The notes under the pieces were generated by a model. The model was not told where the DNA came from and ran no database searches. It saw only the letters and a list, made by a program, of their open reading frames with translations. This document shows, one piece after another, positions 1-9,240 of a stretch of DNA of 64,000 nt. Within the stretch, counting starts at the first letter, position 1. Each line of letters opens with the position of its first letter. This stretch comes from Cellvibrionales bacterium UBA1963 (lineage in GTDB: Bacteria; Pseudomonadota; Gammaproteobacteria; Pseudomonadales; UBA7434): positions 23,187 to 87,186 of the forward strand of contig DDED01000160.1 in assembly GCA_002336035.1 (NCBI GenBank), in the 5' to 3' direction. The position numbers and the translations under genes were made by a program.

Positions 1-956
1 CCCCGTTTGATTGGCTCCCCTTTGTGTGTCTTTTTTTGGTCAAGACCAAGCCTGCGCTATGCATCGTCATGGAAACAGAATTATGGCCAAGTATGCTTTT
101 TTTGTGTCGAAAAAAAGCGATTCCGGTCGTGGTTGCGAACGCACGATTGTCTGATAAGTCAATGCGCGGGTATCAGCGCATCAGTTGGCTGGCTAATGCC
201 ATGCTTCGAGAGGTTCATGTCGCTGCGCAGTACCCTCCTGATGCCGACAATTTTTTAGCTTTAGGGGTGCCTAAACATCATTTGCGAATGACGGGCAGTA
301 TTAAGTTTGACATCACGATCAGTGACTCACTTGCTGCACAAGCAAAGGGTATACGCCAGTCACACCTTAAAAATGGCAAACAATTCGTTTGGTTAGCTGG
401 TAGCACGCATGACGGTGAAGATGAAAGTATTTTAGCAGCGCACCATACGCTATTACAAAAAAACGCAGCTACCCTATTGATTCTTGCGCCACGACACCCT
501 GAGCGCTGTGATAAGGTGGCCGCACTAATTGAGCAAAACGGATTAACCCATCAACGAAGCTCTGAAGCGTCTTCGGTTAATTGCCTCACCCAGGTTCTGT
601 TAATTGATAGTATCGGTCAGTTGATGTTGTTCTATGGCACCGCGGACCTGGCTTTTATCGGCGGCAGCATTGTCCCTCATGGAGGGCATAACCCGATAGA
701 GCCTGCGGCCTGGGGAATGCCGATATTAGCCGGTCCCCACTTATTTAACTTTGCGCAGATCAGCCAATTACTTCAAGACGCCGGGGCCCTTCAGCTCATC
801 AATAATACGGATGAGTTGGCTGAAGATATTAGCTATTACATTGAATACCCGTCACAGCGTGAGATCGCCGCTCAAGGGGGAAGGAGCGAGGTGGCGAGCA
901 ATCAAGGTGCATTGCAACGATTGCTCGAATTGATCCATTCATTACTGGAACGATAA
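1..956 (+). CDS. waaA: 3-deoxy-D-manno-octulosonic acid (Kdo) transferase, 5' end cut by window edge
   Basis: Transfers Kdo from CMP-Kdo to lipid IVA at the cytoplasmic face of the inner membrane during lipopolysaccharide core synthesis. The reading frame is open from base 3 with no start in the window. The visible 317 residues begin near the family segment with METELWP, where the glutamates are conserved, and include the C-terminal GT-B half with the GGSIVPHGGHNPIEPAAWG segment that binds the sugar nucleotide. About 100 N-terminal residues are missing when compared with the usual length of about 425. The gene converges on the TolC gene, with one base between the two stop codons and no room for a separate terminator. 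Confidence 0.93.
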   Translation, partial: PFDWLPFVCLFLVKTKPALCIVMETELWPSMLFLCRKKAIPVVVANARLSDKSMRGYQRISWLANAMLREVHVAAQYPPDADNFLALGVPKHHLRMTGSIKFDITISDSLAAQAKGIRQSHLKNGKQFVWLAGSTHDGEDESILAAHHTLLQKNAATLLILAPRHPERCDKVAALIEQNGLTHQRSSEASSVNCLTQVLLIDSIGQLMLFYGTADLAFIGGSIVPHGGHNPIEPAAWGMPILAGPHLFNFAQISQLLQDAGALQLINNTDELAEDISYYIEYPSQREIAAQGGRSEVASNQGALQRLLELIHSLLER

Positions 957-957
957 G

Positions 958-2424
958 TCAGTCTTGAACCGGTGATGATTGATTCAATTGCAGTGAGATT
1001 TCAGGCTCTACTAGCCAGTTATTAAGCTCATATATATCATCAGGGGCTAATATACCTGCAGCACGCTTAAGGCCCAGTGAGTTAATAATGAAGTCATACC
1101 GCGTATTGGCGTAATCACGTTGCGCGCGAAATAAATCCCGCTGCGCATTGAGTAAATCGACAATATTCCTCGTTCCTGCATCATAGCCAGCTTCAGTTGC
1201 ATCGAGTGCGCTTTCGGCGGAGGTGATAGCCAATCGGCGTGCATTGACGCGAGCAGTATCGGCCACCGTGGTTAGAAAACTGGATCGTGCGTCCCGAAAA
1301 GCTGATCGTTTGGCCGCAACTAAATTGGCTTGGTCGCGAACACGCTGAAAGCCGGCTTCTCTTCGCTCAGCCTGTTTAAAACCGCCAGCCCAAATGGGTA
1401 CATCAAGGGTGATTTCAGCAGTCGTACCGTCTCTATTTGAATAGGACTGCTGCTTACTTAAAGTCAGTAAATTCTTATTGTCCGCGTCTTGCTGACTGTC
1501 TTTGTATCGCAAAGTGGCTTTGATACTGGGGGCGATGGCGGCCTTTTTAGCTTTTGCATTTTGATTCGAGGCTTCAGCAACTTGCGCGGCCAATTTTATG
1601 GCCAAGTTATTTTTCGCTGCAAAGGCAACCCATTCTTCTGCCGTATCAGGGGTGGGTCTGTTGGTAATAAAATTGGCTGAAAGGTTGGCCAAATTGGTAT
1701 GAGCTTGGCCAGTTAGTGCGGTAAGGTCCTCATAAGCAATGCCTAACCCAACTTCTTCTGTCAGGCGGTTAGCCACGGCTAAATCGAATGCAGCACGCGA
1801 TTCATGTACGTCGGTAATAGCGATCAAACCCACATCATAACGTTGTTGCGTTTGTTCGAGTTGTTGCTTAATAGCCTTTTCTTCAGCCAATGATGAGGTC
1901 AGGTTATCTTGCCCGCGCAGCACATCAAAGTAAGCGTTGGCTGTGCGAATGATTAGAGCCTGCTGATCAATGGCCAGCTGCAGCTCGCCTTGCTTTGAGA
2001 GAGCATGACTCTGTTTGAATGAGAAGTAAGCCGAGAGATTAAATAAATCCTGCGTCAAGGTGACGGTATAGCTGTTGGTGTCAGACTCCGTACGGGTTTG
2101 CGATTCACGATTTCCGCCAGGAAAGTTAGAAATATCAAAGTTGCCGAAATATGATTCACTGTGACTGTCTTCATTTGCCTCGGAGTAGCTGGCGCTGGCG
2201 CTGATTTGAGGCAACAGCTGAGAAATGGCCTTGGCCTTGATTTCTTGACTGACATTAAAATTCGCTTGAGCCGCCTGTAATGTGGGATCATTGACAAGCG
2301 CCAGCTCATAAATGTCAACCAAATTAGCAGCGTGAGTCCATGGATTAACGGCAAGGCAAGCAACGCTACAAGTCAGCATGGCTAAGTAACGTGTAGGCAT
2401 TGAAATCGTGAGGGCAAACGGCAT
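958..2424 (-). CDS. tolC: TolC-family outer membrane channel protein
   Basis: Outer membrane channel of tripartite efflux pumps and type I secretion systems. The 488-residue product has an N-terminal signal peptide ending near THAANLVDIYELAL, the usual TolC mature start, then two repeats of the outer-membrane-factor domain. Typical fragments are DPTLQAAQANFNVSQE near the start, and the second-repeat pair EAGYDAGTRNIVDLLNAQRD and FRAQRDYANTRYDFI. A second in-frame Met at residue 9 (MPTRYL) could be the true start and would give a more ordinary signal peptide. The gene is divergent from the DUF1249-cpdA-yqiA-parE run, the same neighbourhood as in E. coli. Its length matches the family. Confidence 0.93.
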   Translation of the reverse strand: MPFALTISMPTRYLAMLTCSVACLAVNPWTHAANLVDIYELALVNDPTLQAAQANFNVSQEIKAKAISQLLPQISASASYSEANEDSHSESYFGNFDISNFPGGNRESQTRTESDTNSYTVTLTQDLFNLSAYFSFKQSHALSKQGELQLAIDQQALIIRTANAYFDVLRGQDNLTSSLAEEKAIKQQLEQTQQRYDVGLIAITDVHESRAAFDLAVANRLTEEVGLGIAYEDLTALTGQAHTNLANLSANFITNRPTPDTAEEWVAFAAKNNLAIKLAAQVAEASNQNAKAKKAAIAPSIKATLRYKDSQQDADNKNLLTLSKQQSYSNRDGTTAEITLDVPIWAGGFKQAERREAGFQRVRDQANLVAAKRSAFRDARSSFLTTVADTARVNARRLAITSAESALDATEAGYDAGTRNIVDLLNAQRDLFRAQRDYANTRYDFIINSLGLKRAAGILAPDDIYELNNWLVEPEISLQLNQSSPVQD

Positions 2425-2647
2425 GAAAAATCCTTACTAAAAAGTCAATAGAACGATTATTTTAACAGACCGACAGGCAGGCTGTGGCCATCATCGTTTA
2501 AGGTTAAGTGGTAGTAATACTACCGTTTTACCAGCGATGTGCTGTAATTATACCGACTGTGAGGGCCATGTAAGCAATATTGTTACAATTTACCTCTGCA
2601 ATCACTTGCGTAGAATATACGACTGTCTTTACCCTTTGGTTTTTACT
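2425..2647. other. Intergenic region upstream of tolC and of the DUF1249 operon
   Basis: Divergent promoter region. On the plus strand TTTACC (2589-2594) and TAGAAT (2611-2616) are 16 bases apart and could form a sigma-70 promoter for the DUF1249 operon. In E. coli nudF lies at this point and reads with the operon; no NUDIX motif is visible here. Confidence 0.35.
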
Positions 2648-2734
2648 ATGAGTGGAAAATCCCCCGGTTTGATAATCTCGTCTGTCTGGCGTGATCCGAT
2701 GGATAGGCCCGTAATTGAAAATGAGATGCCGTGA
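2648..2734 (+). CDS. Possible 28-residue leader ORF overlapping the DUF1249 start
   Basis: ATG at 2648 opens a 28-codon frame (MSGKSPGLIISSVWRDPMD...) whose TGA overlaps the GTG start of the next gene as GTGA. This is the arrangement of translationally coupled genes. The peptide resembles nothing I know and is not obviously the tail of NudF. It could equally be chance open sequence. The coupling geometry and its place where nudF is expected are the only support. Confidence 0.3.
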   Translation: MSGKSPGLIISSVWRDPMDRPVIENEMP

Positions 2735-3345
2735 AAAGAAAATACCGTTTTGATATTAAAGCCATGATGGCTAACTGCGAACTAAATTATTTGCGCCTCT
2801 GTCAGATCATGCCGTCTGTTAACCTAAGCGGGCTCGATCAGGGATTCACTCAAAATGACAGCGAGCGTTGCCGCGCGGAAGATCAAATGCGCTGCAACAT
2901 AGATTTAGGCGAAGATCGACTGGCGCGCTTGCAATTAATGATCACCGAACGTTGCCGCTTTACGACCATGGTTAACTTGCATTTAAATATTGAGGCGATG
3001 TCGGTGGTCTGTCAGGCAGCGTGTGTGAATTTATCGATCCGACTTTATCATGATGTCAATATGGCTGAAGTGGTTGCTTGCAATCAGCAGCCCAGCCGCC
3101 TAGCCAGTTACCAGTACCCCAATGAATTGATGTTTCAACCCGATGAAAAAGAGCAGCAAAATAAGTTTCTGGCCGAGTGGCTAAGCCTTACCTTAAAGCA
3201 TGGCTTGAGCGAATCCGTCATTTTAGGGGCTAACAGTGACCCAACATGGCTGCTAAATAGAGCCGCTTCTGCGGCACAACTCGCGCCGACCGCATCGACC
3301 AGTGACATTCCCTCGCTGGCTCAAAATACGAATCAAAGCCAGTGA
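2731..3345 (+). CDS. yqiB: DUF1249 family protein (YqiB-like)
   Basis: Conserved gammaproteobacterial protein of unknown biochemical role, nearly always next to cpdA. The GTG start is chosen because the first residues (MKRKYRFDIKAMMANCELNY) align with E. coli YqiB (MKRYTPDFPEMMRLCEMNF). Other family fragments are LSIRLYHDVNMAEVVAC, the YPN motif, and DEKEQQNKFLAEWLSLTLKHG. At 204 residues it is longer than the roughly 140 of E. coli: a low-complexity tail of about 45 residues rich in Ala, Ser, Thr and Gln follows the conserved domain and runs up to the cpdA start. First full-size gene of the yqiB-cpdA-yqiA-parE run. Confidence 0.88.
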   Translation: MKRKYRFDIKAMMANCELNYLRLCQIMPSVNLSGLDQGFTQNDSERCRAEDQMRCNIDLGEDRLARLQLMITERCRFTTMVNLHLNIEAMSVVCQAACVNLSIRLYHDVNMAEVVACNQQPSRLASYQYPNELMFQPDEKEQQNKFLAEWLSLTLKHGLSESVILGANSDPTWLLNRAASAAQLAPTASTSDIPSLAQNTNQSQ

Positions 3346-3358
3346 TGAGCGCGAACTG

Positions 3359-4210
3359 ATGGTCGATTTGTTACTGCCTGAACATCTTCAGCTGAGCGAT
3401 GCGAGCGCTGATGAGATTTTACGTCTGGTGCAAATCACCGATTGTCACTTAGGGCAGTACAGTGGTGAATGCTTGGTGGGTATGGACACTGACAGCAGCT
3501 TAGACCATGTTTTGACCCTCATAAAAAAAGAGCAGCCAATGGCTAATTTATTACTGGCCACTGGTGATTTAGCCAACCATGGATCAGCCGAGGCTTACCT
3601 CAGACTAAAAAATAAGTTAGCGCCATTAGGCATGGCTAATGCGTGGTTGGCGGGCAACCATGATGGGCGTGTCTTAATGGCTGATACGGTTGGTAATGAG
3701 TTACTGCCTCGAACAGTGCGTATTGGTCGCTGGTTAATAGTCATGATGGATTCTGCCGTTCCAGGCCAAGTCGGTGGTGAATTAGGCGAACAAGAGTTAG
3801 CGTATTTAGAGCAAGCTTTGTCGGCGCATGCCGACGCAGAGTATGTCATTGGCTGTCTGCACCACCAGCCCATTCCTATTGGCTGTGATTGGCTCGATGA
3901 ACAGCGGCTTGCCGATAGTGACCAATTGTTATCCATTCTTAGTCGAGAGCCTCGCTTGCGTGCGGTGTTATGGGGCCATGTCCACCAAGCATTTAGTGGC
4001 CAAGATGCGCGCTTGCCGGGAGTGCAATTATTGTCCGCTCCATCGACTTGCGTCCAGTTTGCACCGAACAGTGAAGGGTTTAAGCTCGACCAAACAGCAC
4101 CGGGTTATCGTTGGTTAAATTTACACCCAGATGGTCGCTTAGAGACGGCTGTATCTCGGCTGGATGGAATAGATTTAACCGTTGATTATGCTTCACAAGG
4201 GTATAAATGA
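3359..4210 (+). CDS. cpdA: 3',5'-cyclic-AMP phosphodiesterase (class III metallophosphoesterase)
   Basis: Hydrolyses cAMP to AMP and so lowers signalling through CRP. All metal-binding blocks of the calcineurin-like fold are present in order: QITDCH (Asp28, His30), ATGDLANHGS, AGNHDG, LHHQPIPIGCDWLD and WGHVHQAF, followed by the CpdA signature SAPSTCVQF. The ATG at 3359 gives 283 residues and aligns with the E. coli N-terminus. An earlier in-frame ATG at 3302 would add 19 residues inside the preceding gene and has no support. Thirteen bases separate it from the DUF1249 stop, so the two are probably cotranscribed with yqiA and parE. Confidence 0.92.
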   Translation: MVDLLLPEHLQLSDASADEILRLVQITDCHLGQYSGECLVGMDTDSSLDHVLTLIKKEQPMANLLLATGDLANHGSAEAYLRLKNKLAPLGMANAWLAGNHDGRVLMADTVGNELLPRTVRIGRWLIVMMDSAVPGQVGGELGEQELAYLEQALSAHADAEYVIGCLHHQPIPIGCDWLDEQRLADSDQLLSILSREPRLRAVLWGHVHQAFSGQDARLPGVQLLSAPSTCVQFAPNSEGFKLDQTAPGYRWLNLHPDGRLETAVSRLDGIDLTVDYASQGYK

Positions 4211-4232
4211 TGACTCGTCATAATGCTCTAAT

Positions 4233-4826
4233 GTGGATGACCGATACTTGAAGACGGTCTTTTATTTACACGGTTATAACAGCTCGCCGCAGTCACATAA
4301 GGCGCAACTTTGTGCCAAGTACTTTCAGCTTCATAGCCAGCAACATGGCCACTGGCTTGACTATCAGGTCCCTCAGCTCGTGTATTCGCCAGCAAGAGCT
4401 ATGCAGCAATTAAAGGCATTGATCGCCGCCGCCGATCAACCACTATTGATTGGTAGTTCACTTGGTGGGTATTACGCGAATTATTTGTCTCAGGTGTTCG
4501 ACTGCAAGGCGGTGCTGATTAATCCTGCGGTATGCCCAGAGCGTTTATTGGTTGATTATCTCGGTCCACAAACTAACGATTATACGGGTGAAACTTTTAC
4601 GCTCACTCAGCAACATATGGTAGAGTTACAACAGATTTACGTGGATTCAATCCGGCAGCCCGCATTGAGGTGGGTATTATTGCAAACCGAAGATGAAACG
4701 CTCGACTACCTTCAAGCCAGCAACTATTACCGCGGCTGCAAAATGGCCATAGAGTATGGTGGCGATCATAGCTTTCAAGCGTTCGCTCGTTGGCTACCAG
4801 CGATCACGGAGTTTTTAACAACTTAA
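4233..4826 (+). CDS. yqiA: YqiA-like alpha/beta hydrolase (esterase, UPF0227 family)
   Basis: Small alpha/beta hydrolase; the E. coli homologue cleaves short-chain acyl esters in vitro and its physiological substrate is unknown. The product shows the family opening FYLHGYNSSPQSHKA, the nucleophile elbow GSSLGG (Ser76) and a C-terminal GGDHSF that supplies the catalytic His. The length of 197 residues fits the family. The start is uncertain: the frame has GTG at 4233 and TTG at 4248 (immediately before KTVFYLHG) and no ATG, so a non-ATG start is used either way. It lies 22 bases after cpdA and 42 before parE. Confidence 0.88.
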   Translation: MDDRYLKTVFYLHGYNSSPQSHKAQLCAKYFQLHSQQHGHWLDYQVPQLVYSPARAMQQLKALIAAADQPLLIGSSLGGYYANYLSQVFDCKAVLINPAVCPERLLVDYLGPQTNDYTGETFTLTQQHMVELQQIYVDSIRQPALRWVLLQTEDETLDYLQASNYYRGCKMAIEYGGDHSFQAFARWLPAITEFLTT

Positions 4827-4868
4827 ACACTAATTTTTTAATTAACTTTTTAGAGTAGCGCAAATATT

Positions 4869-6755
4869 ATGTCAGATTATAATGCCGATTCAATTGAGGT
4901 TCTAACCGGTTTAGAGCCGGTAAGAAAACGGCCGGGCATGTATACCGATACTCAGCGGCCTAATCATTTGGCGCAAGAAATTATCGATAACTCGGTCGAT
5001 GAGGCTTTGGCGGGTTTTGCTGACACTATCCACGTTGTTGCACATCAGGACGGTTCTTTATCGGCGGTCGATAACGGCCGTGGTATGCCTGTTGACATTC
5101 ATCCTGAGCATAAAATGTCGGGGGTCGAATTGATCTTAACTAAACTCCATTCTGGGGGTAAGTTTTCGAATAAAAATTATCAGTTTTCTGGTGGCTTGCA
5201 CGGTGTGGGTGTTTCGGTTGTGAATGCTTTATCGACTCGTCTAGAAGTTGATATTAAACGCGATGCGAAACAATTTAATATTGTTTTTGGTGACGGAAAA
5301 TTAAAGAGTAAATTAAAACAAACCGGCACAGTTGGCCAGCGTAATACCGGCACAGCAGTAAGATTTTGGCCAGACCAACATTATTTTGATTCAATTAAAT
5401 TTTCTATTCGCCGTTTACATCACGTGTTGCGCGCAAAAGCGGTACTTTGTCCGGGCTTACGCATCACCTTTCTTGATGAGGTTAGCGGCGAAAAAGAAGA
5501 GTGGTTTTATGAGGATGGTTTAAGAGATTATATCTTATCGGCCACTCACGGCTGGCCAGTATTGCCAGAACTCCCTTTTATGGGCAGCTTTAGCGGCGAG
5601 ACAGAAGCGGTTGATTGGGCTGTGCAATGGTTGCCTGAAGGCGGCGAAGTCGTCACTGAAAGTTATGTCAATTTAATTCCTACCGCGCAAGGAGGAACGC
5701 ATGTAAATGGCTTGCGAACAGGAATGCTTGAAGCCATCCGCGAATACTGCGAATTTAGAAATTTACTGCCCAAAGGGTTAAAGTTAACGGCCGATGATAT
5801 CTGGGATCGTTGCAGCTATGTGTTATCAGCCAAGCTAGCAGACCCGCAGTTCTCCGGCCAAACAAAAGAGCGACTTTCTTCACGCGAGTGCGCGCCATTC
5901 ATTTCTGGCGTTGCAAAAGACGCACTGGGTTTATGGTTAAATCAGCACACAGAAGACGCTGACTTAATCGCTGAGTTAGCCATTAATAGTGCACAAGCAC
6001 GATCACGAAAAGCCAAAAAAGTGGCTCGCAAGCGAATTGTTCAAGGCCCAGCATTGCCGGGTAAATTAGCTGACTGTTCCAGCGATGACCCAGCGTTAGG
6101 CGAATTATTTTTAGTTGAAGGTGACTCAGCTGGAGGTTCAGCTAAGCAAGCTCGAGACAGAACTTTTCAGGCTATTTTACCGCTGAGAGGAAAAATATTA
6201 AATTCTTGGGAAGTGGATTCACAAGAAATACTGGCCTCGGATGAAATTCACAATATTGCCGTTGCGATGGGCATCGATCCAGCGTCTAATGATTTATCGG
6301 GGTTGCGCTACCATAAAGTGTGCATTCTCGCTGATGCTGATTCTGATGGACTTCATATCGCCACGTTAATTTGCGCGTTATTTGTCCGTCACTTTCGGCC
6401 CTTGGTTGCGGCGGGCCATATTTATGTCGCTATGCCGCCACTGTACCGTATCGATATTGGCGACAACGTTTACTATGCGCTCGATGATGCCGAAAAAACA
6501 GGTATTCTTGATCGTATTAAAGCGGAGAAAAAGCGAGGGAAAGTCAATGTCCAACGCTTCAAAGGCTTGGGTGAAATGAATCCTTTGCAGCTGCGTGAGA
6601 CAACCATGGACCAAGACACTCGTCGGCTGGTTCAGTTAACTGCTGGTGCTGGCGACGGCACAGAGTCGCTACTTGATATGCTGCTTGCCAAAAAGCGCGC
6701 CCCAGACAGAAAAAAATGGCTTGAGTCAAAAGGCGATCTTGCTGAAGTCGGCTAG
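4869..6755 (+). CDS. parE: DNA topoisomerase IV subunit B
   Basis: ATPase subunit of topoisomerase IV, which decatenates daughter chromosomes with ParC. The order is standard: GHKL ATPase domain (IIDNSVDEALAG, DNGRGMPV, GGLHGVGVSVVNALS), transducer domain, then the TOPRIM domain with LVEGDSAGGSAKQARDR near residue 415 and DADSDGLHI. The C-terminus has the KGLGEMNP motif. At 628 residues it matches the E. coli length of about 630. It ends the yqiB-cpdA-yqiA-parE run; parC is 21 kb away and separately transcribed. Confidence 0.97.
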   Translation: MSDYNADSIEVLTGLEPVRKRPGMYTDTQRPNHLAQEIIDNSVDEALAGFADTIHVVAHQDGSLSAVDNGRGMPVDIHPEHKMSGVELILTKLHSGGKFSNKNYQFSGGLHGVGVSVVNALSTRLEVDIKRDAKQFNIVFGDGKLKSKLKQTGTVGQRNTGTAVRFWPDQHYFDSIKFSIRRLHHVLRAKAVLCPGLRITFLDEVSGEKEEWFYEDGLRDYILSATHGWPVLPELPFMGSFSGETEAVDWAVQWLPEGGEVVTESYVNLIPTAQGGTHVNGLRTGMLEAIREYCEFRNLLPKGLKLTADDIWDRCSYVLSAKLADPQFSGQTKERLSSRECAPFISGVAKDALGLWLNQHTEDADLIAELAINSAQARSRKAKKVARKRIVQGPALPGKLADCSSDDPALGELFLVEGDSAGGSAKQARDRTFQAILPLRGKILNSWEVDSQEILASDEIHNIAVAMGIDPASNDLSGLRYHKVCILADADSDGLHIATLICALFVRHFRPLVAAGHIYVAMPPLYRIDIGDNVYYALDDAEKTGILDRIKAEKKRGKVNVQRFKGLGEMNPLQLRETTMDQDTRRLVQLTAGAGDGTESLLDMLLAKKRAPDRKKWLESKGDLAEVG

Positions 6756-6849
6756 TACCGGCGTCATTGTCTAATGGCCTAAACACTTATTAAGTATGGC
6801 TAAGTTTATTTTCGGTTAGAGTAAGCTGTGATTACTCTTATAGGCAATA

Positions 6850-7986
6850 ATGACCGTGACTATCCAGCAATCTAATCAAGTATTAACGGCTCTAGTTATT
6901 GGCGGTACCGGCCCTACCGGTCACTTTATAGTAAACGGCTTACTGACTCGTGGTTATCGGGTTGCTATTTTGCACACCGGCAATCACGAAGTGATTGAAA
7001 TTCCCGCTGAAGTTGAACACATCCATACCGACCCCTATGATCAAGCTTGCTTAACCGAGGCATTGGCGGATCGAAAATTCACATTGTGCATTGCAGCTTA
7101 TGGCCGCTTACGTGTCATTGCTGATCTCATGCGTGAACGCTGTAAAGAATTTATATCGATCGGCGGGCAGCCATGCTACTTAGGCTACATGCACCCTCGA
7201 GTGCATCAACCGGAGGGCCTAGTAGTACCAACGGACGAGCATGCAGAGTTAGTGTCAGCGCCTGAACAAGATGAAAAAGGTTATCGGATTGTTAAAACAG
7301 AGCGCGCTGTGTTTCAACTACAACCGCATGCTACTCATTTTCGTTATCCTATCGTTTATGGCCCCTACCAAGCATTACCAAGAGAGTGGAGTATTGTTAA
7401 ACGTATTATCGATGGTCGACCGCACATTATTTTACCTGACGACGGCTTGTCATTGTTGACGATGGGTTACGCTGAAAACCTAGCTCATGCGGTCTTATTG
7501 GCCGTCGACCAACCAGCCGCCGCGCGCGGTGAAATATTTAATTGCGGGGATTCGCACACGCTAACACTGCGTCAAATGGTGGAAGTAATTGCTGCTGGTC
7601 TCGAGCATCAATGGCGTATCGTATCGATGCCCTATGAGTTTGCTCGGCCAGCAAAACCTTTATTGATGCAGCCAACCACCACGCATCGATTAATGGATAT
7701 CAGTAAATTACAACAACGCCTTGCCTATCGCGATATTTTAACCCCGCAAGCAGGGCTTATTAAAACAGCAAATTGGCTATTAAAAAATCCCTTAGCGGCT
7801 GATGATTGGCAAGTAAAAGCGTTGCAAGACCCTTTTGATTATCTTTCTGAAGATCGATTGATCAGCGCATGGGACAAGGCGATAGCATCGATTCCATCGA
7901 TTGAGTTTGATCCGCAGCCAGGCTACACAATGGGTTATAGCGGCCCAGGCGGTCGGCCTAGATCTAATAAAGAATTTATTGAATAA
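6850..7986 (+). CDS. NAD-dependent epimerase/dehydratase family protein (extended SDR)
   Basis: Rossmann-fold oxidoreductase or epimerase of unknown substrate. The nucleotide-binding motif GGTGPTG is at residues 18-24 and the YxxxK catalytic pair is YRIVK (Tyr145, Lys149). A MGYAENLAHAVLLAVD segment and the GEIFNCGDSHTLTLRQMVEVI segment are typical of extended SDRs. The C-terminal 80 residues contain a TANWLLKNPLAADDW stretch and end in a Gly/Pro-rich tail. An AGG lies six bases before the ATG. The following CoA-transferase begins about 20 bases downstream, so they are probably one operon, suggesting a role in metabolism of an organic-acid CoA thioester. The substrate cannot be told from sequence. 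Confidence 0.75.
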   Translation: MTVTIQQSNQVLTALVIGGTGPTGHFIVNGLLTRGYRVAILHTGNHEVIEIPAEVEHIHTDPYDQACLTEALADRKFTLCIAAYGRLRVIADLMRERCKEFISIGGQPCYLGYMHPRVHQPEGLVVPTDEHAELVSAPEQDEKGYRIVKTERAVFQLQPHATHFRYPIVYGPYQALPREWSIVKRIIDGRPHIILPDDGLSLLTMGYAENLAHAVLLAVDQPAAARGEIFNCGDSHTLTLRQMVEVIAAGLEHQWRIVSMPYEFARPAKPLLMQPTTTHRLMDISKLQQRLAYRDILTPQAGLIKTANWLLKNPLAADDWQVKALQDPFDYLSEDRLISAWDKAIASIPSIEFDPQPGYTMGYSGPGGRPRSNKEFIE

Positions 7987-8005
7987 TATGACTGAGGAAA
8001 TAAAC

Positions 8006-9202
8006 ATGGATACTAGTCAAGGGCCACTTCAGGGCGTGAAAGTACTCGACCTATCCACGGCAATAGCAGCGCCGTTCGGCAGCGGGATGATGGCGGATCA
8101 AGGCGCTGAAGTTATCAAAATAGAAGCGCCGGGTATTGGTGACGTAATGCGCTATATCGGCTCCAGTTGTCACGGTGTAACTGCTATGTTTCATATGGCG
8201 AATCGCGGTAAGCGTGGTTTGGCCATTGATTTAAAAAAGCAAAAAGGACTGGCGGTATTTTTAAAGCTAGTTGCGGATGCCGATGTCGTTATTCATAACT
8301 TTCGTGTTGGCGTGGTTGAGCGCTTAGGCATTAGTTATGACGACTTAGTCGCAGTCAATCCGGAATTAATTTATATCTCAGTCTATGGATTTGGCCATCA
8401 AGGCCCTGATGCTCATCGACGTGCTTATGATAATGTTATTCAGGCTTTCTCGGGCGTGACTTATAACCAAGCAAATGCTGAGACAGGTGAGCCGATGCAA
8501 TGCTATCAAGCGATTGCTGATAAAATGACAGGCATGAATGTGTCGATGGCTGCTAGTTCAGCATTGTTTGCCAGGGCTATGGGCAGAGGTGGCCAGCATA
8601 TTCGATTGAATATGGTCGATAGCATGGTGCATTTTTTGTGGATGGATGCTTCTGAAAAAGCCACCTTTCTAGAACCTGAAGCGGTCTTAGGCCAGCAAGT
8701 TGCGAAGGGGGTTAAGTTGATGAAGTTTGCCAATGGTTACGGTCAGTCGGCACCAGTATCGGATGCTGAATTTCATGGATTATGTGACGCATTTAATGTC
8801 GATTCGCATGCTGAGCCTCGAGTTGAAACGATAATGGATCGCGCGGCTAATAAAGAAGTAGTAACAGAGGTCATTCAACGCGTGTATGCCAATGCAGCTA
8901 GCATCGATGTTGATGAGGCCATTGCCGCTATGGTTGCTAATGATGTGCCTTGCGCTAAAGCGATGGACATAAAAGATTTACCCGACCATCCGCAGATGAT
9001 CGCTAATGGTACTTTTGTAAGCAGTGAGCATCCGATAGCGGGCAAGATTCGTGAACCACGCATGGCGCCTCAATTTGAAGGCACGCCAGCAGGCGTGGGT
9101 TTTTCTAGCCCATCAGTCGGCCAACACAATGATGAAATCATGCACGAGCTGGGTTTAGCGGACGAGATTGAAGACCTGCGTGCGGCAGGTGTATTAAGCT
9201 AA
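8006..9202 (+). CDS. Family III CoA-transferase (CaiB/BaiF type)
   Basis: Moves coenzyme A between carboxylic acids through an acyl-enzyme intermediate. The opening GPLQGVKVLDLSTAIAAPFG, the ADQGAEVIKIEAPG block, the IHNFRVGVVERLGISYDDL block and YISVYGFGHQGP are hallmark family III segments. The Asp in AYDNVIQAFSG is the likely catalytic residue by position, although I could not verify this by alignment. The start at 8006 is chosen because GAGGAAA sits nine bases upstream; ATG 7988 is also in frame. The product has 398 residues, the usual length. It is probably cotranscribed with the SDR gene before it. The substrate is unknown; carnitine, bile-acid or aromatic-acid thioesters are typical for the family. 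Confidence 0.85.
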   Translation: MDTSQGPLQGVKVLDLSTAIAAPFGSGMMADQGAEVIKIEAPGIGDVMRYIGSSCHGVTAMFHMANRGKRGLAIDLKKQKGLAVFLKLVADADVVIHNFRVGVVERLGISYDDLVAVNPELIYISVYGFGHQGPDAHRRAYDNVIQAFSGVTYNQANAETGEPMQCYQAIADKMTGMNVSMAASSALFARAMGRGGQHIRLNMVDSMVHFLWMDASEKATFLEPEAVLGQQVAKGVKLMKFANGYGQSAPVSDAEFHGLCDAFNVDSHAEPRVETIMDRAANKEVVTEVIQRVYANAASIDVDEAIAAMVANDVPCAKAMDIKDLPDHPQMIANGTFVSSEHPIAGKIREPRMAPQFEGTPAGVGFSSPSVGQHNDEIMHELGLADEIEDLRAAGVLS

Positions 9203-9240
9203 TTGTTAATCGTTGAGTACAATAAAAAGGACAAAATTTT

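Noticed and set aside
3302..3358. Longer start for cpdA inside the DUF1249 gene
   Set aside because: The extra 19 residues do not resemble CpdA N-termini, and ATG 3359 aligns with the E. coli start.
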